A DNA stretch of 64,000 nucleotides from Desulfoscipio geothermicus (GCA_016841645.1 JAENYS010000005.1:1-64000), one strand, 5' to 3'; positions 15,271 through 26,200 are shown, counted from the first letter of the stretch. Numbers and translations: made by a program. The notes: a model not told the origin generated them from the sequence alone.

Positions 15271-18200
15271 TTGGTGCGCAGGAAGACAACATTGGCACTT
15301 ATATGTGGTATGTGCCTGCTTTTAGCCTTAAGCGGCTACGCATTTGCGGCAACATTTTCCGATGTGCAGGGGCACTGGGCGGGAAAGCAAATTATTGAAT
15401 GGGCGGATGAAGGTCTTGCAGCCGGTTATTCAGATGGTACCTTTAAACCTAATAAAGAAGTTTCGAGAGCTGAATTCGTGGCTCTGGTCAACCGTGCTTT
15501 TAGTATTGACAAGAACGTTGCTTCAGCTGGATTTAGCGATGTAAGCGAAGGTAAATGGTACTATAAAGATATATCGGCCGCTAAAGCAGCAGGCTACATA
15601 GGCGGGTATACCGATGGCACTTTCAAGCCTAACCAAACCATTACACGCCAAGAAGTTGCCAGTATTTTGGTGCGCTTGCTGTCTTTAACGCCAACAACTG
15701 AAGGAATTGAAGAATTTGCTGATGCTAATCAAATGCCTGAATGGGCTCGTAGTAGCATTGGTGCTGTGGCTAAAAATGCCTTAATGCGGGGCATGCCCGA
15801 CAAAACCTTCCAGCCTCTCGAAAGCATTACGCGAGCTGAGGCGGTAGTTTCCTTGGACCGGGCAATGGATTTCACACCCGGGCAAGAACCTCCTGTAGCT
15901 TTAAACAGTGCTATTGAAGGTAAAGTAACTTTGGACGGTAAAGCCGTTGAAAAAGCAACAGTACGAATTTTTAACGCAGATAGTTACGAAGTAGTAAATG
16001 AAACCCAGACAGATAAAAACGGCTCTTACAAGGTTGAGCTGGATGCCGGTGAATATGACATCACAGCAACCACCGACAGTGAAGTAGCTTACAAAAGTGA
16101 TGTTAAAGTAAGCGAAGATAAAGTGACAAACGCTGACCTGGCTCTTGAAAAAGCAGCAATAATTAGCGGTATTTTAAAAGACAAGTATGGAAAGGTAGTC
16201 AAAAATACTACCGTAGTTTTAACAACAAACCCGACATTTGTTGCCAAGACTAACAGTAATGGAGAATTTACTGTTTCGGTACTACCTAATAAAACATATA
16301 CCGTGCGTGCTTATGACCCGGGCAAAGAAACGGCTGAGCCTGTAACTTTAACAAGTAGTTTGGATGTAAAAGATGCCGGCAGCCAAACTGTTGATTTGCC
16401 TAAAGCTTCATTCTCCGTTAAGACATCCAGCGGCGGTGGCGGTAGTAGTGGCGGCGGCAGCAGTACCGTAGCTGTGACCGGTGTAAGCATAAATCCGTCA
16501 AATTTATCTATGCGGGTAGGAGATAGTAAAACATTAACTGCAACTGTTGCCCCTACTAATGCAACTAATAAGAATGTCACCTGGTCAACCGAAAACGCAG
16601 ACGTAGCTACTGTAGAAAACGGTGTGGTAACGGCCGTTTACGGTGGTGATACAATTATTACGGTAACTACTGCCGATGGCAATAAAACTGCTAAATGTAT
16701 GGTTTCTGTAGCTAAGATAGAGTCAGTAAGCGAAGAAACAGTTAACGACCTCATTGATGATGCTGTTAATGCAGGTAGTGATACTGTAACAATTCCGGCA
16801 CCTACAAATACAGATGGTGTGAGTGTATCCAAGGATAGTTTGACGAACGCTGTTTCAAACAATAAGACACTTGAAGTACAAGTAGCAACAAAAGCAGACG
16901 ATCAGGCTCCTGCCGCTACAGTTTCGGTAAAAATGACTTCAGCAAGTTTAAGCAGTGTAGTAAACCAAGCTGATGTAACAAATGTTTCCGTGGCTGCAAA
17001 AGCGATAAGTGAACAAACAACAAAACAAATATTAGAAGCTGATGTACCGGCCGGAATTTTACTGGCTTCTGGCAATGATAACGAAAGCGCCACTATATTT
17101 GATATCAGCATTGTAGCAACAAAGGATGACGGTACAGACGTTAAAAATGAAGAAGTAAAACAGCTCGACAGCGAAATATCTATTACAGTACCGGTACCGG
17201 ATTCACTTAAGGTTGCAGCGACAGAAGGAATACTGAAAGTTTATCGTTATGACGAAGTCAATAAAACATGGATAGAGTTAACTAGTAGCTATGATGGTAG
17301 TGAAAATATTACATTTACAACTAATCACCTTTGTAAATTCTTAATGGGCTTTAAACTGATCAAAAGTATAGCTGATCAAACAGTTGCAGCAGGATCATCA
17401 CAAGATATTACAATACATCGTTTATCACACCTGATTGATTTTAGCGCTGTAAGCGGTACACCGGCCATTGCTGATGTTAGTGTAACCGATAACGTGATTA
17501 CGATAACCGGTGTGCAAGCAGGTACGGCTGAAATAACTGTAACAGCTACATTCCATAACGATACAACAACTATAACTACAACAATTAAATTTACAGTGAC
17601 TGTGACTTCGTCTTCGCAACAGGTTGTACTGGACGAGATAGCCAATCAAGCAGTAACAGTAGGATCAACAGTGGATGTAACAGCAACAACAACCCCGACA
17701 GACGCGACGATAACGGCGGTAAGCGGTGACGAGACCAAAGCAACAGTAACAGTAAACGGCAAGACCATCACAATTTCTGGCGTAGCCGAAGGAACCGCGG
17801 ACATCACGGTGACAGCATCCAAGACAGGGATGACCAGCGCAACCAGGACATTTACAGTGACAGTGAATCCGACTACACAACAGCCGGTTGTACTGGAAGA
17901 GATAGCCAACACAGCCGTAACTGTAGGTTCAACAGTGGATGTAACAGCAACCACAACGCCGACTGATGCAACGATAGCAGCGACAAGCAGCGACGAGACC
18001 AAAGCAACAGTAACAGTAAACGGCAAGACCATCACAATCGAAGGTAAAGCCGAAGGTACAGCAACAATTACAGTAACAGCATCCAAGAGTGGCATGACCA
18101 GCGCGACCAGGACATTTACAGTGACAGTGAATCCGACTACACAACAGCAGGTTGTACTGGACGAGATAGCCAATCAGGCAGTAACAGTAGGATCAACAGT

Positions 18201-20511
18201 GGATGTAACAGCAACCACAACCCCGACAGACGCGACGATAACGGCGGTAAGCGGTGACGAGACCAAAACAACAGTAGCGGTAAACGGCAAGACCATCACA
18301 ATTTCTGGCGTAGCCGAAGGAACCGCGGACATCACGGTAACAGCATCCAAGACAGGGATGACCAGCGCAACTGAGACCTTCACAGTAACCGTGAATGCGG
18401 CGGCACCTACACCGGAATACACATTCCAAGTACTTGATAGTTTGGTACCGGGAATGAAAACAGTACTGGTTAAGCTAACAGATGTCGATTCCACTTTGTA
18501 TGATGTATATGTAGGAGACGTACAACTGACCTACCAGGCTGATAAAAACAGGTTCCTTGGTGATGTGCTGATAGCCAATGCATTAGAAACTAACCTAAGT
18601 ATTGTTAAGAAACAACTTTTGCCAGTTACAATCGACACAATAGCCAATCAAACAGTAACAGCAGGTGAGACAGTACAGGTAACGGCAACAACAACCCCGA
18701 CAGACGCGACGATAACGGCGGTAAGCGGTGATGAGACCAAAGCAACAGTAGCGGTAAACGGCAAGACCATCACAATTTCTGGCGTAGCCGAAGGAACCGC
18801 GGACATCACGGTAACAGCATCCAAGACAGGGATGACCAGCGCAACTGAGACCTTCACAGTAACCGTGAATGCGGCGGCACCTACACCGGAATACACATTC
18901 CAAGTACTTGATAGTTTGGTACCGGGAATGAAAACAGTACTGGTTAAGCTAACAGATGTCGATTCCACTTTGTATGATGTATATGTAGGAGACGTACAAC
19001 TGACCTACCAGGCTGATAAAAACAGGTTCCTTGGTGATGTGCTGATAGCCAATGCATTAGAAACTAACCTAAGTATTGTTAAGAAACAACTTTTGCCAGT
19101 TACAATCGACACAATAGCCAATCAAACAGTAACAGCAGGTGAGACAGTACAGGTAACGGCAACAACAACCCCGACAGACGCGACGATAACGGCGGTAAGC
19201 GGTGATGAGACCAAAGCAACAGTAGCGGTAAACGGCAAGACCATCACAATTTCTGGCGTAGCCGAAGGAACCGCGGACATCACGGTAACAGCATCCAAGA
19301 CAGGGATGACCAGCGCAACTGAGACCTTCACAGTAACCGTGAATGCGGCGGCACCTACACCGGAATACACATTCCAAGTACTTGATAGTTTGGTACCGGG
19401 AATGAAAACAGTACTGGTTAAGCTAACAGATGTCGATTCCACTTTGTATGATGTATATGTAGGAGACGTACAACTGACCTACCAGGCTGATAAAAACAGG
19501 TTCCTTGGTGATGTGCTGATAGCCAATGCATTAGAAACTAACCTAAGTATTGTTAAGAAACAACTTTTGCCAGTTACAATCGACACAATAGCCAATCAAA
19601 CAGTAACAGCAGGTGAGACAGTACAGGTAACGGCAACAACAACCCCGACAGACGCGACGATAACGGCGGTAAGCGGTGATGAGACCAAAGCAACAGTAGC
19701 GGTAAACGGCAAGACCATCACAATTTCTGGCGTAGCCGAAGGAACCGCGGACATCACGGTAACAGCATCCAAGACAGGGATGACCAGCGCAACTGAGACC
19801 TTCACAGTAACCGTGAATGCGGCGGCACCTACACCGGAATACACATTCCAAGTACTTGATAGTTTGGTACCGGGAATGAAAACAGTACTGGTTAAGCTAA
19901 CAGATGTCGATTCCACTTTGTATGATGTATATGTAGGAGACGTACAACTGACCTACCAGGCTGATAAAAACAGGTTCCTTGGTGATGTGCTGATAGCCAA
20001 TGCATTAGAAACTAACCTAAGTATTGTTAAGAAACAACTTTTGCCAGTTACAATCGACACAATAGCCAATCAAACAGTAACAGCAGGTGAGACAGTACAG
20101 GTAACGGCAACAACAACCCCGACAGACGCGACGATAACGGCGGTAAGCGGTGATGAGACCAAAGCAACAGTAGCGGTAAACGGCAAGACCATCACAATTT
20201 CTGGCGTAGCCGAAGGAACCGCGGACATCACGGTAACAGCATCCAAGACAGGGATGACCAGCGCAACTGAGACCTTCACAGTAACCGTGAATGCGGCGGC
20301 ACCTACACCGGAATACACATTCCAAGTACTTGATAGTTTGGTACCGGGAATGAAAACAGTACTGGTTAAGCTAACAGATGTCGATTCCACTTTGTATGAT
20401 GTATATGTAGGAGACGTACAACTGACCTACCAGGCTGATAAAAACAGGTTCCTTGGTGATGTGCTGATAGCCAATGCATTAGAAACTAATCTAAACATTA
20501 CCCAAAAGTAG
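15271..20511 (+). CDS. Giant SLH surface protein with tandem Ig-like repeats
   Basis: 1746 residues, exported and wall-bound. The TTG at 15271 (or GTG three bases on) follows AAAGGTGAGG. A signal peptide (ending SGYAFA) is followed by three SLH domains (about 28-200; SRAEF, TRQEV, TRAEA). Next come two carboxypeptidase-regulatory-like beta domains (about 210-385; KNGSYKVELDAGEYDITATT, NSNGEFTVSVLPNKTYTVRA), a Gly/Ser linker and a Big_2 domain (about 398-480; VTGVSINPSNLSMRVGD). After an unrecognised stretch come eight Ig-like domains. The first is degenerate; the next two are 88 residues long, and the last five sit in 158-residue units that add a second module (PEYTFQVLDSLVPGMKTVLV). A structural or adhesive S-layer component is the natural reading. 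Length may vary between cells through repeat recombination. Confidence 0.87.
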   Translation: MVRRKTTLALICGMCLLLALSGYAFAATFSDVQGHWAGKQIIEWADEGLAAGYSDGTFKPNKEVSRAEFVALVNRAFSIDKNVASAGFSDVSEGKWYYKDISAAKAAGYIGGYTDGTFKPNQTITRQEVASILVRLLSLTPTTEGIEEFADANQMPEWARSSIGAVAKNALMRGMPDKTFQPLESITRAEAVVSLDRAMDFTPGQEPPVALNSAIEGKVTLDGKAVEKATVRIFNADSYEVVNETQTDKNGSYKVELDAGEYDITATTDSEVAYKSDVKVSEDKVTNADLALEKAAIISGILKDKYGKVVKNTTVVLTTNPTFVAKTNSNGEFTVSVLPNKTYTVRAYDPGKETAEPVTLTSSLDVKDAGSQTVDLPKASFSVKTSSGGGGSSGGGSSTVAVTGVSINPSNLSMRVGDSKTLTATVAPTNATNKNVTWSTENADVATVENGVVTAVYGGDTIITVTTADGNKTAKCMVSVAKIESVSEETVNDLIDDAVNAGSDTVTIPAPTNTDGVSVSKDSLTNAVSNNKTLEVQVATKADDQAPAATVSVKMTSASLSSVVNQADVTNVSVAAKAISEQTTKQILEADVPAGILLASGNDNESATIFDISIVATKDDGTDVKNEEVKQLDSEISITVPVPDSLKVAATEGILKVYRYDEVNKTWIELTSSYDGSENITFTTNHLCKFLMGFKLIKSIADQTVAAGSSQDITIHRLSHLIDFSAVSGTPAIADVSVTDNVITITGVQAGTAEITVTATFHNDTTTITTTIKFTVTVTSSSQQVVLDEIANQAVTVGSTVDVTATTTPTDATITAVSGDETKATVTVNGKTITISGVAEGTADITVTASKTGMTSATRTFTVTVNPTTQQPVVLEEIANTAVTVGSTVDVTATTTPTDATIAATSSDETKATVTVNGKTITIEGKAEGTATITVTASKSGMTSATRTFTVTVNPTTQQQVVLDEIANQAVTVGSTVDVTATTTPTDATITAVSGDETKTTVAVNGKTITISGVAEGTADITVTASKTGMTSATETFTVTVNAAAPTPEYTFQVLDSLVPGMKTVLVKLTDVDSTLYDVYVGDVQLTYQADKNRFLGDVLIANALETNLSIVKKQLLPVTIDTIANQTVTAGETVQVTATTTPTDATITAVSGDETKATVAVNGKTITISGVAEGTADITVTASKTGMTSATETFTVTVNAAAPTPEYTFQVLDSLVPGMKTVLVKLTDVDSTLYDVYVGDVQLTYQADKNRFLGDVLIANALETNLSIVKKQLLPVTIDTIANQTVTAGETVQVTATTTPTDATITAVSGDETKATVAVNGKTITISGVAEGTADITVTASKTGMTSATETFTVTVNAAAPTPEYTFQVLDSLVPGMKTVLVKLTDVDSTLYDVYVGDVQLTYQADKNRFLGDVLIANALETNLSIVKKQLLPVTIDTIANQTVTAGETVQVTATTTPTDATITAVSGDETKATVAVNGKTITISGVAEGTADITVTASKTGMTSATETFTVTVNAAAPTPEYTFQVLDSLVPGMKTVLVKLTDVDSTLYDVYVGDVQLTYQADKNRFLGDVLIANALETNLSIVKKQLLPVTIDTIANQTVTAGETVQVTATTTPTDATITAVSGDETKATVAVNGKTITISGVAEGTADITVTASKTGMTSATETFTVTVNAAAPTPEYTFQVLDSLVPGMKTVLVKLTDVDSTLYDVYVGDVQLTYQADKNRFLGDVLIANALETNLNITQK
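17629..20511. repeat. Tandem repeat array: two 264-bp units then five 474-bp units
   Basis: The landmark CTGGACGAGATA / ATCGACACAATA recurs at 17629, 17893, 18157, 18631, 19105, 19579 and 20053, giving steps of 264, 264 and then 474 nt. The 474-bp units from 18631 onward look identical by eye except at the extreme 3' end, where the last codons change (ETNLNITQK). The 18157 unit has a slightly different 5' part. All units stay in frame (88 or 158 codons). The long runs of identity imply very recent amplification or ongoing homogenisation. Confidence 0.93.
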
Positions 20512-20674
20512 CTTAACTAAAATCATTGAGCTGTCATATTGGTACTAATTTTTAGTTTGCTTAAAATGGCATCTATACAATATGTGGCGGCTAAATGAGG
20601 GGTTTTGGTTGTGCATAGTATTAATCAATTTACAAATGAGTTGTTTTGAATAAAATTTAGAATGGGGGTTTACA

Positions 20675-21511
20675 ATGTTAAAAAAAGTAAGAATTTACTT
20701 TAGTGTTTTATTGGCAATAGGGCTTTTATTGGTTACTAGCTTGCCTGCCTTTGCAGCTATTTCTGGTTTTGTTGCTAAGGATGGCAGTGATATTCACTAT
20801 GAATATGGTTATTCTGAATTGCAAAGCTCATATGTAGATAAGCAGTTGGGTGATGCTAGTCCATTATATGATCATTTTAGTTCTGGTAAAAGTACAGTAT
20901 CCTTGTTGGATACTGTGAAGGGATATGTAGATTATCTTGATGTTCAAAGTGCGTTTGTTGACGCACAATTGGAAGGTAATGCATTTGATGCTAACAATTA
21001 TACTGAGACATTAGCAAAAGCATTTACGATGCCGAATTCCTTTAAGAAGGTTGTTGTTGTAGATGGAAATATCGTTGAACAAGATGTTAACATTTCGCAG
21101 GCAGCTAAATTTAACGATGCCTCAATAACGGTCGGTGGAGTTCCTCTGTCAATAGTACTTGACACTGCCGGTTTAAATGGCACACTTGATCTGTCAACAG
21201 CCCTTGCAACTGATGTGGTAACCGAAGGTTCCGTAACTTCTAACAAGGATGCAATCTTAACCTTAACCAGTGTCAAGGCTGCGGATGGTACTGACAAACT
21301 AAGTCTATTAACAGCTGCTGGATGCCCAACTACACAAGCATTAACTGCAAATACCGCCACTTCGTTGAACCTAATTACCTACCTTGGTAGTTTGGATTCG
21401 CAAGGTGATGGTGTAAGCCTTGAAATACTCAGGACTGCGTTTGGTAACAGCGTTGAGATCAATGGCACACTGGGTAGTTCAACTGTTCAGTTAGCTATTA
21501 CACTTCAGTAA
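20675..21511 (+). CDS. Secreted protein of unknown function
   Basis: 278 residues, ATG start after GGGGG (20662-20666). A clear signal peptide (VLLAIGLLLVTSLPAFAA, cleavage near 28) is followed by a mature part of about 250 residues. It has no cysteine until TAAGCPTT near residue 213, no SLH domain and no C-terminal anchor. The first half is helical-looking with tyrosine and aspartate (YSELQSSYVDKQLGDASPLYDH); the second half is Ser/Thr/Gly/Ala-rich and probably beta (NGTLDLSTALATDVVTEGSV). I do not recognise a family. It is a single-gene unit closed by a strong terminator, between the repeat protein and a membrane protein, so a secreted partner of the surface layer is a guess from position. 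Confidence 0.7.
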   Translation: MLKKVRIYFSVLLAIGLLLVTSLPAFAAISGFVAKDGSDIHYEYGYSELQSSYVDKQLGDASPLYDHFSSGKSTVSLLDTVKGYVDYLDVQSAFVDAQLEGNAFDANNYTETLAKAFTMPNSFKKVVVVDGNIVEQDVNISQAAKFNDASITVGGVPLSIVLDTAGLNGTLDLSTALATDVVTEGSVTSNKDAILTLTSVKAADGTDKLSLLTAAGCPTTQALTANTATSLNLITYLGSLDSQGDGVSLEILRTAFGNSVEINGTLGSSTVQLAITLQ

Positions 21512-21518
21512 GCTAGTA

Positions 21519-21562
21519 AAAAAAGGATTCCTTGGTGATTTTCCCAAGGAATCCTTTTTTTA
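21519..21562 (+). terminator. Strong rho-independent terminator after the secreted protein gene
   Basis: AAAGGATTCCTTGG pairs perfectly with CCAAGGAATCCTTT around an 8-nt loop, followed by a run of T residues. Confidence 0.92.
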
Positions 21563-21739
21563 TTTAGTTCAAATTTTCATTAATTTGTATATTCGGTAAA
21601 AATATAATCCATTTAATATAAAGGAAATATTTGTATCAATGATCTATTGTGTTTATAAGCCTATCCAGGCAGGATTTGTAGTGTTTTTGTCGAATTTTAA
21701 TAGCTTAAGAAAATAATTCTAATATAGGCTGAGGGTGAT

Positions 21740-22396
21740 ATGTTGTCACCGGCGCAAAAAAGAAAGAACCTATCAATGCTTATCAAGTCCAAGTCTGTTT
21801 GGGCTGTTATTGCCGTTTGTATAATTGGTGTTGCAATTATAATTGCCGTTAATTTGTTTGTCAGCGGTAATTCTCAATCAATTTCTTATCGCCCGCATCA
21901 AGAGGTTCCTGGCAACCCCACTTTGGATAGCGAAACAGAAATAAATCAAGATCAAATTGATGTGTATGATAAAGATCTGCTCAAAGAGTTTTCAACTCCT
22001 GAAGAAGAATATTCAATTGACACACAAATTAGTGATGATGAGAAGTTGGCTATTATCGAGGCTAAATATAGAACAATTCTAAGTGGCCTTGAAATTGCGT
22101 ATCGAACAGAATTACAGCGTTTGTTTAGTTCCGCCAGGCAGGATTATCTTGCTGCTAATAATGGCACAAAAGATATCTCGCTGACCCGTCTTGCGGCTGA
22201 ATACATGAACGCCGTGCGTAATTTGGAAAATATGGCGGATAATAATTTTGCAAATGTACTTGATGATATGAAATCGGAATTGAAGCAATACAATTTACCA
22301 ATGGACTTGGCCAAGCAGGCAGAGCAAGAGTATGATGAACAAAAAAGCCAAATGCGTAAAAAGATGCTGCAACAAGCAGCAGGTTACGTTAATTAA
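21740..22396 (+). CDS. Single-pass membrane protein, paralogue A
   Basis: 218 residues. After a short basic N-terminus there is one membrane segment (about 19-42, VWAVIAVCIIGVAIIIAVNL). A low-complexity acidic spacer and a C-terminal helical domain (about 100-218) follow. That domain aligns by eye over its whole length with the protein encoded at 33471-34136: shared are SISYRP / PISYKP after the membrane segment, DISLTRLAAEYMNA / NISIGRLALEYINA, and NLPMDLAKQAEQEYDEQKSQMRKKML / GLPMDMADQAERHYIEQKSRMRKDML (quoted as separate short blocks). The family is unknown to me. The domain is probably outside the cell, with charged coiled-coil character. It lies 22 nt before a small membrane protein gene, likely cotranscribed. 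Confidence 0.75.
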   Translation: MLSPAQKRKNLSMLIKSKSVWAVIAVCIIGVAIIIAVNLFVSGNSQSISYRPHQEVPGNPTLDSETEINQDQIDVYDKDLLKEFSTPEEEYSIDTQISDDEKLAIIEAKYRTILSGLEIAYRTELQRLFSSARQDYLAANNGTKDISLTRLAAEYMNAVRNLENMADNNFANVLDDMKSELKQYNLPMDLAKQAEQEYDEQKSQMRKKMLQQAAGYVN

Positions 22397-22418
22397 CTAA
22401 ATAGGAGTTGCTCAGGTA

Positions 22419-22793
22419 GTGAAAAGGCCTGTCGGAATTACCCTAATAGCAATGTACTGCATTGTCGGTGGTGTTATATCCATTATACTGGGAGTTTTGA
22501 TGTTGATCGGAAGCGAATCGGTTGGCATAAGTTGGCATACGTTACTGAGCTTGATAACCTTAGTAACCGGCGTATTTGAGCTAATAGTATTTTATGGTCT
22601 TTGGTTCTTGCAAAAATGGTCGGCTTCGTTAGCCGTATACCTTAACGCAATATACATCTTCATATCGTTTATCTTAATCTTTACTGACTCATCTTTTACT
22701 AATTTTTGTATACAAGCTATGTTTATTATGATTTCGGCTGTAATTTTACAATACCTAATGAAGCCGGAAATTAAGTATATTTATCAAAAATAA
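22419..22793 (+). CDS. Small four-helix membrane protein
   Basis: 124 residues from GTG 22419; an AGGAG site lies about 12 nt upstream. The protein is almost entirely hydrophobic with about four membrane segments (GITLIAMYCIVGGVISIILG; LLSLITLVTGVFELIVFYGL; SLAVYLNAIYIFISFILIF; FCIQAMFIMISAVILQYL) and ends in a short basic tail. The PVGITLIAMYCIVGG start resembles small uncharacterised membrane proteins found in many bacteria and archaea. No function can be assigned. It probably shares an mRNA with paralogue A. Confidence 0.7.
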   Translation: MKRPVGITLIAMYCIVGGVISIILGVLMLIGSESVGISWHTLLSLITLVTGVFELIVFYGLWFLQKWSASLAVYLNAIYIFISFILIFTDSSFTNFCIQAMFIMISAVILQYLMKPEIKYIYQK

Positions 22794-22861
22794 GGAAAAT
22801 CGGTATGAGCTGGGAATATATTGAGATAGCAATACTTCACTAAAAGTGTAGTAAAAAAAGT

Positions 22862-22907
22862 AAACAGTTTTCCGAATAATAAATATCGGATTCTGTTCTT
22901 TTTTTTT
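22862..22907 (+). terminator. Terminator after the small membrane protein gene
   Basis: An interrupted stem (AACAG...CTGTT at 22863-22897 enclosing TCCGA...TCGGA) is followed by about ten T residues. Confidence 0.75.
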
Positions 22908-22933
22908 AAAGAAATTAGCTAGTAAAAAAGACT

Positions 22934-22942
22934 AAAAGGAGG
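22934..22942 (+). promoter_or_regulatory. Third orphan AAAAGGAGG site in the leader of the giant VWA gene
   Basis: A perfect GGAGG with no start codon nearby, 350 nt upstream of the next gene. It could be another mRNA-protecting site or the ribosome site of a gene that has been lost; remains of a coding sequence follow at 23060. Confidence 0.3.
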
Positions 22943-23059
22943 ATAATTTACTAAAAAAGCGAATAAAAATTAAATCCTAAAAAATAATTACAATATTAAT
23001 TTGTTCCAATACGCATATGAAGGGGGGCTGACTGAATACACAAAGACCTGGTTCAATGG

Positions 23060-23169
23060 GGGTGATAGCGACGCCATATTAATGTAGCGACAACGGTGAA
23101 AAGCAGCGAAGAAACTATAGCGAATGTATCAGTAAACGGCAAGACCATCACAATTAGAGATTCTAGCTG
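23060..23169 (+). pseudogene. Decayed copy of an Ig-like repeat from the SLH repeat gene
   Basis: Within the 498-nt gap 22794-23291, the stretch from about 23067 reads S-D-A-I, then after a frame change ATTVKSSEETIANVSVNGKT-ITI, then a stop. This matches the repeat core TDATITAVSGDETKATVAVNGKTITISG of the protein at 15271. The DNA shares exactly GTAAACGGCAAGACCATCAC plus AAT with that array. A stop and a frameshift interrupt it. It is a remnant of a second repeat gene or of a deletion/transposition of the array. The rest of the gap shows an AT-rich sequence and a GGGGGG site near 23022 with nothing else readable. Confidence 0.75.
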
Positions 23170-23291
23170 AACACATTAGGAAATCTATTGGATCAAATTA
23201 GAAACATATATTTATTTAATTTGTTATACGAATAGTGATTTTTTTTGGGGATAGGTTTTCTTAGAAAATAGTAATAAAAGGAGGGAAAAGG

Positions 23292-26200
23292 TTGAACACT
23301 ATTAGACATCATAAGTATCGTAGATACTTGTCGATTTTCTTAACTGCACTGATGATGCTTACAACAGTGATTGCGGCCGTGCCGATGAATGCATTTGCAT
23401 CCGGCACACCGTATGTCACCGGCCTTAACGTATCTACGGATAACCCCACGATATGCGCTACTGCGGATTACAATGTGACTTTTACCGTAAGCGACATTGT
23501 TTATGACGAAGAGCTTTATGGTGGAGCCGACACAAAAATTAACCTTAATTTATACAATTACAGTGACGAATTTGATTTATCAGGTTTGGATGAGTCAGAT
23601 TTCTCTTTAACAAAAAGTGATGGGGCAAGCATTGCTAATAAGGTAACGTGGGATTCAAGCTCTAAACAATTAATTATTGAACCTATGGATTCAATAAACG
23701 ATGGTACAGAGCTGACAGTTACCATACCCGGTGTTAAAAATCCTGATTATGTAGGTAACAACAAACAATTTGTTCAGGTATATTTGACAGACCAGGCAGG
23801 TAATAGTGTAACAAGTCCCATGTATGGAAGAGTTAATATTACCGCCCCCAAACTGATCATTGAACCCGAATATAATAGTATGGAGGTATATTTACGCAAT
23901 AAACTGACCATTACTTTAAAAGATGAAAAAGGTAATACTCTTATTGCCCCCTCAGATGTAAACGGTAATTTATACGGGGGTGAATTTTACGCTAAGCCTT
24001 CAGATGTAACAAACTATAACTATTTTACAATACCAACTGGAGAGTCCTCAACAACCGTATACTACCGCCCCACATACACGGGTACCCTTCAGGTGTACAC
24101 TAATAGCATTTATTACAGAGGAGGATATATCCAAACCACTCCATGTAACATTGAAGTTACACCTGCGGCCATGGTAAGAGCATATCTTTATATTAATAGT
24201 GCTTCATTAACCGCAGGAGAAAAAGGTAGGATCGATGTATCCCTCTCTTCCCAGGATCAGTATTATAACGGTATTACTCTGGAAAACGATGTAACAGTTG
24301 ATATTATTGGCTTGCAAAATGACGGAAGTCCTGTGGAAGGTAAATTTTATGCAGCTGGTGAAAACAATGCAGCCAAGGATAATCTTTTAAGCAATAATCA
24401 GGTTACGATAAAAGCCGGTGAAAGCAGCGCGTCATTTTATTATTATGATGAACGCGCTACCGATAATGACTACAGTGTTAACATCAAGGCATCGGCTGAA
24501 GGCTTTGGGGAAACAGATTGTACAGTTGCGGTAAACGCTGCTGACGCTAAAAAATTGGTTGTAACAGCTGAAGACGGAGATACAAAGACCAGTTCGGAAA
24601 AATTCACTCTAGCGGCATCGCTGGTAGATCAGTATGGTAACCTGGCCGATCCACAACCGCCGGAATTAACCGTACAGCTGCATTCTAGTTCTACCACAGG
24701 GCAATTCTATAGCGATCAGTACTTAAATAATCCGATTAGCCAGTTAACGTTCAGATACGCTGATGTTAAAACCTTCTACTACAAAGACCAAACCGTAGCA
24801 AACAATGTTGAGATTACATCTACAGCACCGTATATTGAAACATCAGATAAAGTATTGCTAAATATTACCGGCACACCTATTTTAAGTATTAGCCCGGAAT
24901 ATAGCAAAATTGAGATTTACTTAAACAATAAAACAACTATATCCTTGAAGGATAAAGACGGAAACCCGTATGTTGCGGTCGAGGATATCCCGATCAGGCT
25001 GAACACGGACAATAGCGGCGATTTTTACAAATACCAGTCTAATAACAACACCTATATCAGATATTATGAGGACGTAATTATTCCTCAGGGGCAATCCAGT
25101 GTGGATATATATTACCGTGGCGAAGTAGTCGGTGAGCACAACCTCAGTGTATCCTCTACCATGTTCGGTAATATAAACGCAACAGCCGCAGTTGAAATAA
25201 CACCGGCAGGATCGGTGCAAAGCGGTATTGATATTAACACATATCCCATGGTAGCCGGAACGCCCGGTAAAGTAGACATAAGTATAAGTGATCAATATGG
25301 TAACCCGGTAAATCAGGCGACTGACCTGGAAGTTGCTCTGCAAGCGTTAAAAGATGACGGTTCGCCGGCAGACGGCAAATTCTACGCGGCAGATGCTGAT
25401 GGGAACCCTGTAACCGCAACGGAAATTACATCTGTAACCATAGCGGCCGGTGAATCCGGGACTTCGTTCTTTTACAAAGACAATCGCGCTACAACTGATG
25501 AGTACAACATTTATATTACCGCCAGTGCCGGTAATCTACAGGATGCCCAGGAATATGTAACTATTGACCCCGACCGGGCCTCGAAGGTTGAGCTAACGGC
25601 AACAGACGGTGAGACAAAAACAACCAATGAGTACTTTACTATAACTGCCCAACTAAAAGACCAATATGATAACCTGGCCAACCGGCAGCAAGAACCTCTT
25701 ACGGTAAATTTAACAGCTAACTCGGAGTCAGGTAAGTTTTATAGCGATAGTTCTCTAAATAACCCAATCACTCAACTGACCTTCGACCGTTACACTTACA
25801 GTGACGCCGCAACGTTTTATTTTAAAGATGATCAGGCGGGCAGCGTTGCGGTAACGGCTGATGATCCCAACTTGGATGCCGGGACAGTTAATTTGACCGT
25901 TGTCAATCCCCCGGTAATTGAGTTTGCACTAAGTCAAGATCCGGCTGATGCGGATAATAAGATTGAAATAAACCTTAACCAAAAAGTCGCTATTAGCCTG
26001 AAAAACTCTGATGGTACGGATTATCTCGCTCCCTATGACATACCTTTTACTTTAATAGATGAAGGAAAAGGTAGTTTCTATGCCGATCAAGCCAATAATT
26101 CCTATGCCTTATACACGGTGACTATTCCGGAAGGTTCCTCCAGTGTGACCTTCTACTATAGACCAACCGTTGTAGGTAATCAAGTTATGAAAGCGGACAC

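Noticed and set aside
17646-20390. Regularly spaced minus-strand frames of 102-106 codons across the repeat array
   Set aside because: They recur every 474 nt because the DNA repeats. They are mirror frames of the Ig-like repeats with Val/Ser- or Cys/Arg-rich composition, and have no ribosome sites.
17629-20511. CRISPR-like array
   Set aside because: The repeats are 264 or 474 bp, coding and in frame, with no short repeat and unique-spacer pattern. No cas gene is present.
20675-21511. Calling the secreted protein an SLH or cohesin/dockerin protein
   Set aside because: No SLH, dockerin or anchor motif is visible; only a signal peptide can be supported.
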